Positions 51,175-60,477 are shown, counted from the first letter of the stretch. The stretch: 64,000 nucleotides of DNA from JANWVO01 sp037446555 (GCA_037446555.1 JBBIIK010000002.1:1-64000), one strand, 5' to 3'. Numbers and translations are program-made. Notes: a model not told the origin generated them from the sequence alone.

Positions 51175-53577
51175 ATGAAACAATTCGCTGTATTTTTGTT
51201 GTCCACATTCAGTGTATTCGCGCAAGGGCCAAACGGCGCCGGTCTTGCCGGCTCCGTTACTGATCCGTCCGGCGCGGCCGTGCCGCAGGCAACAGTCCGG
51301 CTGTACACGCGCGATGCCACGTTCCAGCAAACCACCACAACCAGCGTGGAGGGACGCTTCCGGTTCGACCGCCTGCCGCCGGCAGAGTATCTGGTGGAGG
51401 CGCGCACGGACACGCTGGACCAAGCAAGTCCGGTGACGGTGCGAGTGGACGCAGGACGGATCACGGAGGTGGAGCTGAAGCTCGACATCCGCGGGCTGGC
51501 CACGCAGGTGCAGGTGACGGCGGCGGTGACGCCGCAGTCGACCGTGGAATCAGGCAAGGCGCTCGACATCGTGGATTCGGCGATGCTCGAACGCCGCGCC
51601 GAGATCCTGCTGTCGGAGGCGGTGCGGCTGGTGCCCGGGCTGCGCGTGCAGCAGCTGGGCGGACCGGGTTCGTTCACGCGCATCCAGATGCGCGGGCTGC
51701 GCGCGGCAGACACCGGCGTGCTGATCGACGGCATGCGGCTGCGCGATCCGGCCAGCGTGCAGGGCGACGCGACGGCGTTTCTCGGCGACATGCAGCTGAT
51801 TCAAACGGATCGCGTCGAGATCCTGCGCGGGCTGGGGTCGAGCATCTACGGAACCAACGCCACAGCCGGCGTTCTGAACCTGGTGACGGATTCGGGCGGC
51901 GGACGCACGCGCGGCGAGATCGGCGGCGAGGGCGGCGGGCTGGGGCTGGCGCGCGGGCTGGCGCGCATCGCCGGCGAGATGGCGCAAAGCCGCCTGCACT
52001 ACAGCGCGGGCGTGGCGCACCTGAACGTGAACGGCGGGGTGGATGGAGTGGAGAGCGTGCGCAACTCGAGCGCGCAGGGGCAGCTTCAATGGCGGCCGTC
52101 GGCGACGGCATCGCTTTCGGGCCGCGTGTGGGCGACGCTCAGCACGGTGGGGATCAACTCCAGCCCCTACGCGGCGCCCGCACCGAACCTGCCCGCCACG
52201 AACGTGATCCGCGCCGTTGCGCTGGACGCGGCGCAGGCGCGGCTCGGTGACCGCGGGCTGCCTTTTCAGTGGGGCGACGCCACCTTCGCGCCGAACTTCT
52301 TCGATCCTGACGGCCGCCGCGAGGGCCGCTTCGTGACGACCTTGGTGCAGTGGGCGCAGCAGGCGGCGCCGCGGTTCCACTACAGGCTGAGCTACCAGAA
52401 CGTGGACACGCGCCGCGACAACCGCAACGGGCCGGCCGGGCAGGGCTACCAGCCGCAGTTCAACTCGTCGAGCTTGTTCGGGGGGCGGATCGACACGGCG
52501 CAGGCGCGCGCCGATGTGGCCGCAGCGCGGTGGAACGCCTTCAGCGCGGGGCTCGAGTGGGAGCGCGAGTTTTACGAGAACCCGTCGAGGGACGAGAATC
52601 CGGATCCCGCGCAGAGAGTGAACGCGCGCGCCTCGGCGCAGCAGCGCAGCCTGGCGGTGTTCGTACAGGAGCAGCTGCGGCTGCTGGAGGAGCGGTTGCA
52701 GATCGGGCTGACCGGGCGCTACCAGACGTTTCAGCTCTCGCGCCCGAAGTTCGAGGGCGGATTCGCGCTGTATCAGAACGCGCCGTTCACGGCGCCGCCA
52801 GACGCGCTGACGGGCGACGCGGCCATCTCCTACTTCCTGCGCAAGGCGAACATGAAGCTGCGGGCGCACGCCGGCAACGGGTTCCGCGCGCCGACGCTGT
52901 ATGAGAGAATCGGCAGCTCCTTCTTCTGGGGGGCGTTCAGCCCGCTGGGGGACCCGCAGTTGCGTCCGGAGCGCACGGTGTCGTTCGACTTCGGCGCGGA
53001 CCGCTATTTTGCGGGCTCTCGCTACAGGGTGAGCTCGACGTACTTTTACACGCGGCTGCAGGAGGTGATCGGATACTCGGGGCTGGTGAACGATCCCTAC
53101 GGGCGCTGGGGCGGATACGTCAACATGGGAGGCGGGCTGGCGCGCGGCGTGGAATTGGTGGCGGAGGCGCGCCCGCGCCGCAGCCTGATGGTGACGTCGT
53201 CCTACACGTACACGAACGCCGACGAGCGCCGGAGCGCTCTGATCGGCGGCTCGCTGCGTTCGATCCGCGTGTTCCCGCACATGTTCACGATGACAGCGTC
53301 GCAGCAGGTGACGCGGCGCTGGCAGGTGACGGCGGACTTCCTCGCTGCGAGCGACTATGTTTCGGGTTCGTTCTTCGTCGGCAGCGGGAGCCGGCCGTAT
53401 GAGTTCCCTGGACCGCGGAAGCTGGATGTGGCTGGGAGCTACTCGCTGCCGCTGGACGATTTGCGCACCCTGCGCTTCTACGTGCGTGCGGAGAACGTGC
53501 TGAACCAGCGCTATTTCGAGGACGGCTTCCGGACGCCGCGGGCGTGGGCTTCAGCGGGACTGAAGCTCATGTTCTGA
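51175..53577 (+). CDS. TonB-dependent outer-membrane receptor, probable cobalamin/corrinoid importer
   Basis: 800 aa. Signal peptide (about 1-17), a carboxypeptidase regulatory-like (CarbopepD_reg) domain (about 22-105; GSVTDPSGAAVPQATVRLY), a plug domain (about 118-240; GGPGSFTRIQMRGLRAADTGVLIDGMRL broken by loops, VEILRGLGSSIYGTNATAGVLNLVT) and a beta-barrel to the C-terminal Phe (SAGLKLMF). A BtuB-like function is inferred from the cobalamin riboswitch immediately upstream; the extra N-terminal Ig-like domain is typical of acidobacterial receptors. Good ribosome binding site GGGAGGAG. Confidence 0.9.
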   Translation: MKQFAVFLLSTFSVFAQGPNGAGLAGSVTDPSGAAVPQATVRLYTRDATFQQTTTTSVEGRFRFDRLPPAEYLVEARTDTLDQASPVTVRVDAGRITEVELKLDIRGLATQVQVTAAVTPQSTVESGKALDIVDSAMLERRAEILLSEAVRLVPGLRVQQLGGPGSFTRIQMRGLRAADTGVLIDGMRLRDPASVQGDATAFLGDMQLIQTDRVEILRGLGSSIYGTNATAGVLNLVTDSGGGRTRGEIGGEGGGLGLARGLARIAGEMAQSRLHYSAGVAHLNVNGGVDGVESVRNSSAQGQLQWRPSATASLSGRVWATLSTVGINSSPYAAPAPNLPATNVIRAVALDAAQARLGDRGLPFQWGDATFAPNFFDPDGRREGRFVTTLVQWAQQAAPRFHYRLSYQNVDTRRDNRNGPAGQGYQPQFNSSSLFGGRIDTAQARADVAAARWNAFSAGLEWEREFYENPSRDENPDPAQRVNARASAQQRSLAVFVQEQLRLLEERLQIGLTGRYQTFQLSRPKFEGGFALYQNAPFTAPPDALTGDAAISYFLRKANMKLRAHAGNGFRAPTLYERIGSSFFWGAFSPLGDPQLRPERTVSFDFGADRYFAGSRYRVSSTYFYTRLQEVIGYSGLVNDPYGRWGGYVNMGGGLARGVELVAEARPRRSLMVTSSYTYTNADERRSALIGGSLRSIRVFPHMFTMTASQQVTRRWQVTADFLAASDYVSGSFFVGSGSRPYEFPGPRKLDVAGSYSLPLDDLRTLRFYVRAENVLNQRYFEDGFRTPRAWASAGLKLMF

Positions 53578-53670
53578 CGGGCGGCGGGCAGGCGCCGCGC
53601 GGCAGCGCCTGCCCGGCGATCGACCGGGCGGCGCGGGGCAGCTGCCCGGCTGCTCCGCGCCGCGCATGGA

Positions 53671-54345
53671 TCAGGAGAGTTTCTTGAAGCACAGGAACCA
53701 GTCGACGCAGCGGATGATGGGATCCTTCGTTTCGACGCGTTCCTTCGCGGCGCCGCAGCTGCCGGGAGGGGGCACGATGACTTCCTCGCCCGGCTGCCAG
53801 TCGGCGGGCGTGGCGACGCCGTGCTTGTCGGTGGTTTGAAGCGAGATCAGCAGCCGTTTCAACTCCTGGAAATTGCGGCCGGCGCTGAGGGGATAGTAGA
53901 GAATCGCCCGGATCTTCGATTCGGGATCGATGAAGAATACCGCGCGCACCGCCTGCGTAGTGCTGGCCGATGGCTGAAGCATTCCATACAGGCGCGAGAC
54001 TTCCATGGTGAGGTCGCTGATCACCGGGAAGGTGACCTCGATGTTCTTCATGCCACGGAACTCGATCTTCTCCTTGATGGTGCGCAGCCAGGCGATGTGG
54101 CTGTAGGTGCTGTCGATGGAGAGGCCGACGAGCTCGCAGTTCAGGGCACGGAACTCTTCCTGCATTGAGGCGAAGGTCATGAATTCCGTGGTGCATACCG
54201 GCGTGAAGTCCGCCGGATGGCTGAAGAAAATGACCCACTTGCCCCTGTAATCGTGGGGGAAATGGATGGGCCCCTGCGTGGTTTCCGCGTGAAATTCCGG
54301 CGCCGGTTCGCCGATCAGGGGAAGACGGGTTGCAGTTTCAGTCAT
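53671..54345 (-). CDS. Peroxiredoxin, archaeal-type Prx6-like with C-terminal cysteines
   Basis: Thiol peroxidase of 224 aa. The peroxidatic Cys51 lies in HPADFTPVCTTEF. The long C-terminal extension (PLSAGRNFQELKRLL to the end) resembles the AhpC/Prx6 group that forms decamers, and Cys213 and Cys219 near the end (RCVDWFLCFKK) match the resolving cysteines of archaeal members. A further Cys197 is present. The start is ATG at 54345 with AGGAGG upstream (54352-54357). It is divergent from an acetyltransferase gene. Confidence 0.93.
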   Translation of the reverse strand: MTETATRLPLIGEPAPEFHAETTQGPIHFPHDYRGKWVIFFSHPADFTPVCTTEFMTFASMQEEFRALNCELVGLSIDSTYSHIAWLRTIKEKIEFRGMKNIEVTFPVISDLTMEVSRLYGMLQPSASTTQAVRAVFFIDPESKIRAILYYPLSAGRNFQELKRLLISLQTTDKHGVATPADWQPGEEVIVPPPGSCGAAKERVETKDPIIRCVDWFLCFKKLS

Positions 54346-54446
54346 AAAAGAACCTCCTGTGGAGAAGATGTCGGGCGGCGGGCTGCGTGACCTATGAGAC
54401 GCATAGGCGAGTGTGGCTGCATGCGGCTGCAAGTAAGCTGGAGGCT

Positions 54447-55052
54447 ATGGCTGAAGCGGAGGCGCGTTTCCCGGAAAGGATTATTGTCGACGGGGAGCTG
54501 GAATTGCGGCAGCTGGAGACAGCGGACGCAGAGGAGGTCTTCGCCTTGGTGTGCGCGAACCGGGAACATCTGGGGAAGTGGCTGCCGTGGGTGGAGTCGA
54601 CGGAGACGGCGGAGGACACGCGGCGGTTTCTGGAGCAGGTGGCGGAGAACCGCAGGGAGGGCAAGACGGCGGCCTACGGCCTTCGCGTGGCGGGCAAACT
54701 GGCGGGGCTTGTGGGGGTTCACGACATCGATGCAAGCAACGGCACGGCGCAGATCGGCTACTGGCTGACGAGTGCGCAGGAGGGGCGCGGGCGCATGACG
54801 GCGGCGGTGCGGGCGCTGATCGAAAGGGCGTTCCGGGAGGCTGGGCTCGAGCGCATCGAAATCCGCTGCGCTGCCGGGAACGCACGCTCGCAGGCGATCC
54901 CGAAACGGCTGGGTTTTACCTGTGAGGGCACGCTGCGCGGCGCGCAGCGGCTTCACGGAGAGCGGGTGGATATTCGTGTGTACGGGCTGCTGCGGGAGGA
55001 GTGGGAGCGGATGCGCGCCGCGTCATCCGAGGATGCCGAGCGAGGCCTGTAG
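54447..55052 (+). CDS. RimJ/RimL-type GNAT N-acetyltransferase
   Basis: 201 aa GNAT-fold enzyme. ELRQLETADAEEVFALVCANREHLGKWLPW opens the RimJ/RimL type, the acetyl-CoA loop is AQEGRGRMTAAVRALIERAF, and NARSQAIPKRLGFTCEGTLRG closes it. Ribosomal protein N-termini are the known targets of the namesakes, but many relatives modify other amines. The start is ATG at 54447 with GGAGG just upstream. It is divergent from the peroxiredoxin gene. Confidence 0.88.
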   Translation: MAEAEARFPERIIVDGELELRQLETADAEEVFALVCANREHLGKWLPWVESTETAEDTRRFLEQVAENRREGKTAAYGLRVAGKLAGLVGVHDIDASNGTAQIGYWLTSAQEGRGRMTAAVRALIERAFREAGLERIEIRCAAGNARSQAIPKRLGFTCEGTLRGAQRLHGERVDIRVYGLLREEWERMRAASSEDAERGL

Positions 55053-55110
55053 TTCGCTGGCGGCGTGGAAGCCGCTTCATGAGGTAGCGGCTCCCACGCT
55101 GGCATAATTA

Positions 55111-57770
55111 TCAGTTGCCGCATCCTTGCAAGGATTTGACCCGGATGGCGAACACTCCGCCGGGCCCCATGCGGGTTAATGGGATCCGATTTGCAGGGAA
55201 TGGAAATCCACTTAAGGGATCGATCAGCCATTCCGGCCAGTCGGAATAATCCCCTGACTTCTCTCGCTGGGTGGCCAAGGAGACTTCCGCCGTGCACCCT
55301 GCAGCCAGGGTCAGGCGCCGGCAGAACATCTGGTTCGGGAAGGCTGGGGGGGAGCCATCCAAATGAACAAGAACGGTCCACCGAGACCCGTAGCGGGCTG
55401 GAGTGTTCCGACCACCAGTCGGTCGCCGTTGGCTTTCGGAGCGGTGATCTGTTGGATCTTCGTAAAGAGCGGCTGCGCGGGATCCCAGGTGGTGCCCCAC
55501 CAGCAGTTCGGGGCAACGTCTTCTTGGGAGGGGACCACGCGCACCGTGGCAGCGATTGGCGTTTCCGCTCCTGGCATCAGGAGCACTGTCCAAGGGGAAA
55601 ACAGGCACAACTCCGGCGAAGACATCGGCGCGAAGGCTCGGACCTCCCACGACCCCAAGAAGAAGGGGGCACCCGGACTCGGCGACGATCCATGGATGCA
55701 AGTGCTCGTGACCGTGTTCCAGGAGAGCCCGATCTCCCGCGAAGTGGCGAGCGGCGGGCGCAACAGATCTCCAAGCCCGAGGTCCATTAACTTGTCGACG
55801 ACCGGCCCAGTAATGGGCGACAGGACCCTCTCGACCAACTGGGTCGAGGAGAAATCTGACCCGAGTGACTGGCCCAGCAGGTTGCCGACGACGGCCGCCG
55901 CAGCCTGTTTGATGGCCTCCTTCGTGCCAGCGGCAGCGTCGAGCCGGCTGATAAAGCGGCCGCGGACGTCGAAACAGGAGGTTTCACTCTTGCGCAGTTC
56001 CAGAGCGGGAGGGGAGACCCGCAGCTCGTCCAAAGTGTTCGGGCCCATCTCGATGTTCATCATCCCTGCAATCTGCAGGAGGCTGTTCGCGGCATACAAG
56101 GGCGCCGCCGCAGAAAGCGCCGCAGCCAAGGGCAGGCACGTGACGCCAGAGGCAAGGCAACTTGCAAGGGCCCCGCCCGCCACCGCGAGCTGCATCTTCG
56201 AACTCAGACTGGCAAGGTTCTCCAATTTTCTGTAATTGGCGGACATTGCCAGCACTTCTTTCTCCAGATCCCAGTCCACGGCTTCGCGTCCGCCTTGTTC
56301 CGGCCCGGCTTCCGGGCATGCCAGCACCGTCTCCAGCACAGGAAGGCTGGCCGCCAGGACGAACTCCGTTCTGCGAATCATTTCCAGATCGAAAACACCC
56401 TCGACACGCTCGCCGTCTGGAAGAACGAGCTCCACCATTTCCGGAGTTCCCGCCAGGGCAGCGTCGATCCGGGCACGGAGTTCGCTTCTCGCTTTGGCCT
56501 TCAGGGCCAGGTACTTGCCGGCGAGTTCAGGGTTGTTTGGGCGAACTTCGGCCTCCATCCGGTCATAGATCCGCTCCAGCGTGGAGATCAGCAGGTCTCC
56601 CGGCGGAGTGTTGACGGCTTGAGGCTGAAGCAGTTGTACGGGACTCTGTGCGCAGCCGCGAAGCCCGTCGGTTTCCACGCACAAGCGAGCGGGACCCGCC
56701 CAGGCGTTCCCCTGTTGAGCCAGGAGAGGCCCAAGTGCTTTTAGCTTGACGACTTCGCCGGATCCTTCGGCGGACCCGACGACGGATGCCTCCAGAGGAA
56801 AGGCCACGGCGGAACCTGCTTCCCCGGCATCCAAAATCACGCGGCTGCTGCCATTGAGCGATTTGGAAAAACCGGTCCCCGTGATTTCGACCACCTGCCC
56901 CGGCGCCGCCTGTGCCGGGGCAACGCTGAGAATGATAGGCGGCTTGCCAAACAAGACCTCCAGGCCGGCGACATTCGACTGCTTGCCGTCCACTTCCAGC
57001 GCCACAAGCACCGCGCCGAGTCCGTCCAATTCGGAGGGGAGCGCTGTGACCACCTGCTCCAGGCCGGCATAATCTTCCACTGATCGAATTTCGTCCGGGA
57101 CGGTGGAGAATTCGCTCACGCTGTTCCACACATCCAGCACGAAGAAGACAACTCTCACGGACTCACGGACCGATGCTGGCGCGAATGTCTGGCCTCTGAA
57201 GAGCTGCCTCAGTCCGGTGGCCGCGAGGATGATTCTGTTGTTTGCGTAGCCCTCCTCTGTTCCGGCATTTCGCACGCGAAATGGGCCGCGCTGCCGGGTA
57301 TCGGCGTCATCAATGCGGCCCGGGCCTCGTCCCGTGTTGTCCTCCGAGAACAATGCAGGCGCAGTGCGGGAAACAATTGCCTTGCCCCTGGCAAGGATAG
57401 CGTCGCTCCCGCGAATTACGACTGTTTCGAACTCGCCTTCTGCGAGGCCCGCGGGGGTTACGCAATAGATCTCTTCCGGCGTGATATGGATGAGGCGATC
57501 CGGGATGCCACCCATCAGCACGCGGATTCCGCCCAGGACTTCCGGCGGGTCCGCCACTTGCCAAGGTTCGATGGCGACCGCCCCGGAGATGAAGCCTTTG
57601 CCGGAGATGATTGCCAGCGACTCCAGTGCGACTTGCGCCTCCCGGCTGCCGGCAGAAGGAATCTGAAGGCTCTCCTGAAGCGCCCAAAGCGGGCGAGGCG
57701 CCAGCAGCCCCACGCAGACAAACAGGAGGCGAAAAAGAGCAGAGCAATGAACAGCCGATGTGCACTTCAT
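55111..57770 (-). pseudogene. Secreted IPT/TIG-like protein interrupted by a frameshift near its 3' end
   Basis: From ATG 57770 the frame stays open to 55311 (819 aa), ending in an unconvincing Arg/Ser/Cys tail. In another frame the coding pattern resumes from 55346 to the stop at 55111 (PAFPNQMFCRRLTLAAGCTAEVSL and WLIDPLSGFPFPANRIPL), so one base added in a run of seven G at 55346-55352 restores a product of about 886 aa. The protein has a signal peptide (about 1-31), Ig/TIG-like segments (IILSVAPAQAAPGQVVEITGTGFSK) and a hydrophobic Ala-rich region near residues 520-560. Function unknown. The break may be a sequence error, a mutation or a phase-variable tract. Confidence 0.65.
55346..55352 (-). 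repeat. Homopolymer run (7 G / 7 C) at the frameshift
   Basis: Seven consecutive G on the plus strand (C on the coding strand). One additional base brings the 3' coding segment back in frame. Homopolymers of this length are common sites of both sequencing error and replication slippage. Confidence 0.7.
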
Positions 57771-57989
57771 GGAGCACGACTTACCTGAAATGCCTTCCCT
57801 CTGGCAAGCGAAAAATGGTGAAAAATCGCGCATTGCGGGAGGCAAAAATGAAGAGATTCCGTAAACTGCTGGCGATAACCTGTGCGTTACAGAATTACGC
57901 TAACGTCCCCGGCCGGGTGGCCTCAGATCGATGTCGCAGCGCTTGGCGGGGAACAGTTAACGGCAAAGTGCAGGACTGGCAGAGACCTT

Positions 57990-58307
57990 TCAGCCGAGGA
58001 TGTCAAGTGCGGCTTGCAGTTCGCTGGCGGCGTGGGAGTCGCCTGCGCGGCGGGCGGCGTCGATGCCGCGACGGTAGAAGTCTCGTGCGGAGTCGAAGTC
58101 GCCGGCCTGCTCGAAGGCGCGGCCGGCCTGGTAGTAAGCGGGGACGTAGCCGGGATCGCGCTCGATAAGGGAGCGGAGCGTGGCGGCGGCCTCAGCGGGC
58201 TTGCCCTGTCCAAGGTATTCCATCGCCAACATATATTGGATGCGGTTGTTGGCAGGATGCTGCTCGAGCAGCCGCTGCAAGTCTTCGAGGCGTCCCATGA
58301 ACTTCAT
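57990..58307 (-). CDS. Small TPR protein
   Basis: 105 aa, no signal peptide. About two and a half tetratricopeptide repeats (LEDLQRLLEQHPANNRIQYMLAMEYLGQGKPAEAAATLRSLIERDPG in pieces, YVPAYYQAGRAFEQAGDFDSARDFYRRG), ending in an Ala/Leu helix. Presumably a protein-protein adaptor. It is divergent from the thioesterase gene, with only 14 bp between the start codons. Confidence 0.8.
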   Translation of the reverse strand: MKFMGRLEDLQRLLEQHPANNRIQYMLAMEYLGQGKPAEAAATLRSLIERDPGYVPAYYQAGRAFEQAGDFDSARDFYRRGIDAARRAGDSHAASELQAALDILG

Positions 58308-58309
58308 GG

Positions 58310-58315
58310 TACCTT
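58310..58315 (+). promoter_or_regulatory. Candidate -10 element (TACCTT) of the thioesterase gene
   Basis: TACCTT is followed by 6 nt and ATG 58322. No Shine-Dalgarno. It lies in the 14 bp between two divergent genes. Confidence 0.3.
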
Positions 58316-58321
58316 CTTGTC

Positions 58322-58834
58322 ATGGAAGGCCGCCCTGTGCGCGAATCGGCGAGCGAGCTGAGCGAGTTTGCGCTGCCCATTTACGCCAATACGCTGGGCA
58401 ACCTGCTCGGCGGGCGCATCATGCACCTGGTGGATCTGGCCGCCGCCACCGCCGCCATGCGACATGCGCGGTGCCCGGTGGTGACGGCGTCAGTGGACCG
58501 CATGACATTTCTCCACCCGATCCACATCGGGCAACTCGTGATCCTGAAAGCGAGCGTCAACCGCGTGTTCCGCACGTCGATGGAGGTGGGCGTGAAGGTG
58601 TTTGTCGAGGACCTGGAAACGGGCGTGGTGCGGCACACCAATTCGTCGTACCTGACCTTCGTGGCTCTCTCGCCCGATGGCAAGCCGCGCGAAATCCCGC
58701 CCGTGATTCCGGAGACTGAGACGGAACAGCGGCGGTGGCGCGAGGCGGGCGAGCGGCGCGCGCAAAGACTGGAAGTGCGCAGGCGCGCGATCGAGAAGGA
58801 GCAGGCGCAGGGAGGCGGGGGTCAGGCCTTGTAG
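58322..58834 (+). CDS. Hotdog-fold acyl-CoA thioesterase (YciA/ACOT type)
   Basis: Hydrolyses acyl-CoA to free acid and CoA; 170 aa. The family phrase NTLGNLLGGRIMHLVDLAAATAAMRHA is intact, with VDRMTFLHPIHIGQLVILKASVNRVFRTSMEVGVKV continuing the hotdog. The Arg/Glu-rich C-terminal helix is not part of the fold. Chain-length preference cannot be told. Its 3' end overlaps that of convergent hfq by 13 bp. Confidence 0.9.
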   Translation: MEGRPVRESASELSEFALPIYANTLGNLLGGRIMHLVDLAAATAAMRHARCPVVTASVDRMTFLHPIHIGQLVILKASVNRVFRTSMEVGVKVFVEDLETGVVRHTNSSYLTFVALSPDGKPREIPPVIPETETEQRRWREAGERRAQRLEVRRRAIEKEQAQGGGGQAL

Positions 58835-59124
58835 ATGTACTTGATGGCGGACTTGTAGACGAGCAGGTTGGGACCTTCTTCGCGGGTCAGCTTGATGCAG
58901 CCTTTGTCGTACCATTCGAGCGTGCCGTGGAGCTCCTCCCCGTCATGCAGCACCACCACCAGAGGCGTTTTCGCCTGCATCTGCTTCACGTAGTAAAAAT
59001 TCTCGGCGTTGGTGACATCCGGCGGCGCCTGCTTCTTCGCCTGCGGAAGAGTGGACCTGCTGGCGGCGCGCTCCTTGACCTCTGCGAGCGCAGGACGGAT
59101 CAGGCGGCGGTTGGAGGATTCCAC
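58822..59124 (-). CDS. hfq: RNA chaperone Hfq with N-terminal extension
   Basis: Sm-like hexameric RNA chaperone that helps small RNAs pair with mRNAs. 100 aa from GTG 59124 (AGGAG 8 nt upstream). The Sm1 motif TPLVVVLHDGEELHGTLEWYD and Sm2 motif LLVYKSAIKYI are clear. Residues 1-37 are a basic extension not found in E. coli Hfq. The Sm2 reads YKSA where most Hfq have YKHA. Stand-alone gene; miaA and hflX are not adjacent. Confidence 0.85.
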   Translation of the reverse strand: MESSNRRLIRPALAEVKERAASRSTLPQAKKQAPPDVTNAENFYYVKQMQAKTPLVVVLHDGEELHGTLEWYDKGCIKLTREEGPNLLVYKSAIKYIYKA

Positions 59125-59285
59125 GGCAATGCTCCTGTATGATACAAAGATACCCGAATGCCCCGATTGGGCTGGGGGAACAATCTGCCTCCATTGATAC
59201 CACAACGGGCATGGGGCGGCAAGCGCATCCGGGGCCTTGCCGCCGCGCGGGGCGCGGCCTAGCCTGTCAATCAGGAGAAGCTGCC

Positions 59286-59729
59286 ATGCGGTTGCGGAGA
59301 CGTTGCACAGCCGTGGCCCTTGCGCTGGCCTCGGCTGCGGTTTCGGCGGCTGCGCCGCCGCGGGTGGACGTGGTGAGAGGCGCGGAGCAGCGCGCCCGGG
59401 CGATGTCCGGAAGGGATCTGTACGTCGCCTACTGCGCCAGTTGTCATGGAAGCGGGGGCCGCGGAGATGGTCCGGCGGCGGAGGCGATGCGCATGCGCCC
59501 GACGGACCTGACGCGGCTGTCGGAGAAACAGGGCGGGCGGTTCCCCGTGGCTCGCGTGCAGAGATTATTGGGAGGCGTGGAGGGGATTCCGGCGCACGGA
59601 GGGAAGCGGATGCCGGTGTGGGGCCCGGTGTTCCTGCCGCTTTCGCCCGCGGAAGGCGAGGCGGCGGCGTTGATCGACAGGCTCGTGCGCTACCTGGAGT
59701 CGATCCAAATGCGGGCGGGCGAACGCTGA
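59286..59729 (+). CDS. Periplasmic monoheme cytochrome c
   Basis: 147 aa with signal peptide (MRLRRRCTAVALALASAAVSAA). Heme motif CASCH, followed by GSGGRGDGPAAEAMRMRPTDLT and a Met in GKRMPVWGPVF as probable axial ligand, typical of small class I cytochromes. Ribosome binding site AGGAGAAG at about 59272-59279. It carries electrons in the periplasm; the partner is unknown. Convergent with the next gene (11 bp apart). Confidence 0.88.
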   Translation: MRLRRRCTAVALALASAAVSAAAPPRVDVVRGAEQRARAMSGRDLYVAYCASCHGSGGRGDGPAAEAMRMRPTDLTRLSEKQGGRFPVARVQRLLGGVEGIPAHGGKRMPVWGPVFLPLSPAEGEAAALIDRLVRYLESIQMRAGER

Positions 59730-59740
59730 GCCGCGCTGCG

Positions 59741-60355
59741 CTATTTGGCGGGGATCATGCGGACAGGGAGATCCACTTCTGCGCGTCCGGCGGGAGATTC
59801 GGCGATCAGTTTTCGCGGCGCCTCCACCGGGAACCATGTGGCGCAGCGTTTGGCCGAGACGGGCAGTTCCAGCGGTCCGGGCTCCACGCGGACGCGCGCG
59901 GCGTTCCGGACGCCGTAGCAGAGGGTGAAGCGGTCCCCGCGGCGGATCTCGCGACTGCTCAGGTTGGCGAAGAGGATCTCGGGCTGCGGCTCGCGCACGG
60001 GGATGTCGATGGAGGCGGAAACGGACTTGCCCGCTTTGTCGAATGCGGTGAGCGTGACCGTGGTGCGGCGGTGGATCACCGCTTCCACGCAGCGGCTGAT
60101 GGAAGGGGTCAGCTCGGCCAGCGGCGGATCCAGCTTGACGCGCGCCGCATTCAGCACGCCGTAGCAGAGAGTGAAGGGGCGGCCGCGCTCGGGAATCTGC
60201 GAAGTGTGGAGGGAGAGGATCCTGACTTCACTGCCTGACAGCTCGGGGGGGATGTAGACTTTGCGCGGCGGCGGCTGAGGCGGCTTCTCCCATCGCCGCA
60301 GCGCGAAGCGGACGAGACTGGCGGCTGCGATCACTGCCGCAACGGCCAGCATCAT
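59741..60355 (-). CDS. Membrane-anchored protein with two internal beta repeats
   Basis: 204 aa, not recognised. An N-terminal membrane anchor (MMLAVAAVIAAASLVRFALRRW) and Pro-rich spacer are followed by two tandem copies of an Ig-like unit of about 75 residues. Each begins with a strand and carries FTLCYGV-x-NAARV, then a Pro-rich strand and a later Cys (ISRC, AKRC), so each copy has two cysteines at matching positions, possibly a disulfide. The start is the first of two tandem ATGs; an upstream TTG in frame is possible. Function unknown. Confidence 0.65.
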   Translation of the reverse strand: MMLAVAAVIAAASLVRFALRRWEKPPQPPPRKVYIPPELSGSEVRILSLHTSQIPERGRPFTLCYGVLNAARVKLDPPLAELTPSISRCVEAVIHRRTTVTLTAFDKAGKSVSASIDIPVREPQPEILFANLSSREIRRGDRFTLCYGVRNAARVRVEPGPLELPVSAKRCATWFPVEAPRKLIAESPAGRAEVDLPVRMIPAK

Positions 60356-60477
60356 GCGCAAGACTCTTGGAATCGCGCTCAAGCTGACTTCATTCTCGCG
60401 CCCGCCGGCGGCGGGAAGAAACCACCCCTTGACACGAGCGGCGAAGGTGCCAAACTGCCAGTGGAAAGGGTGAGCCG

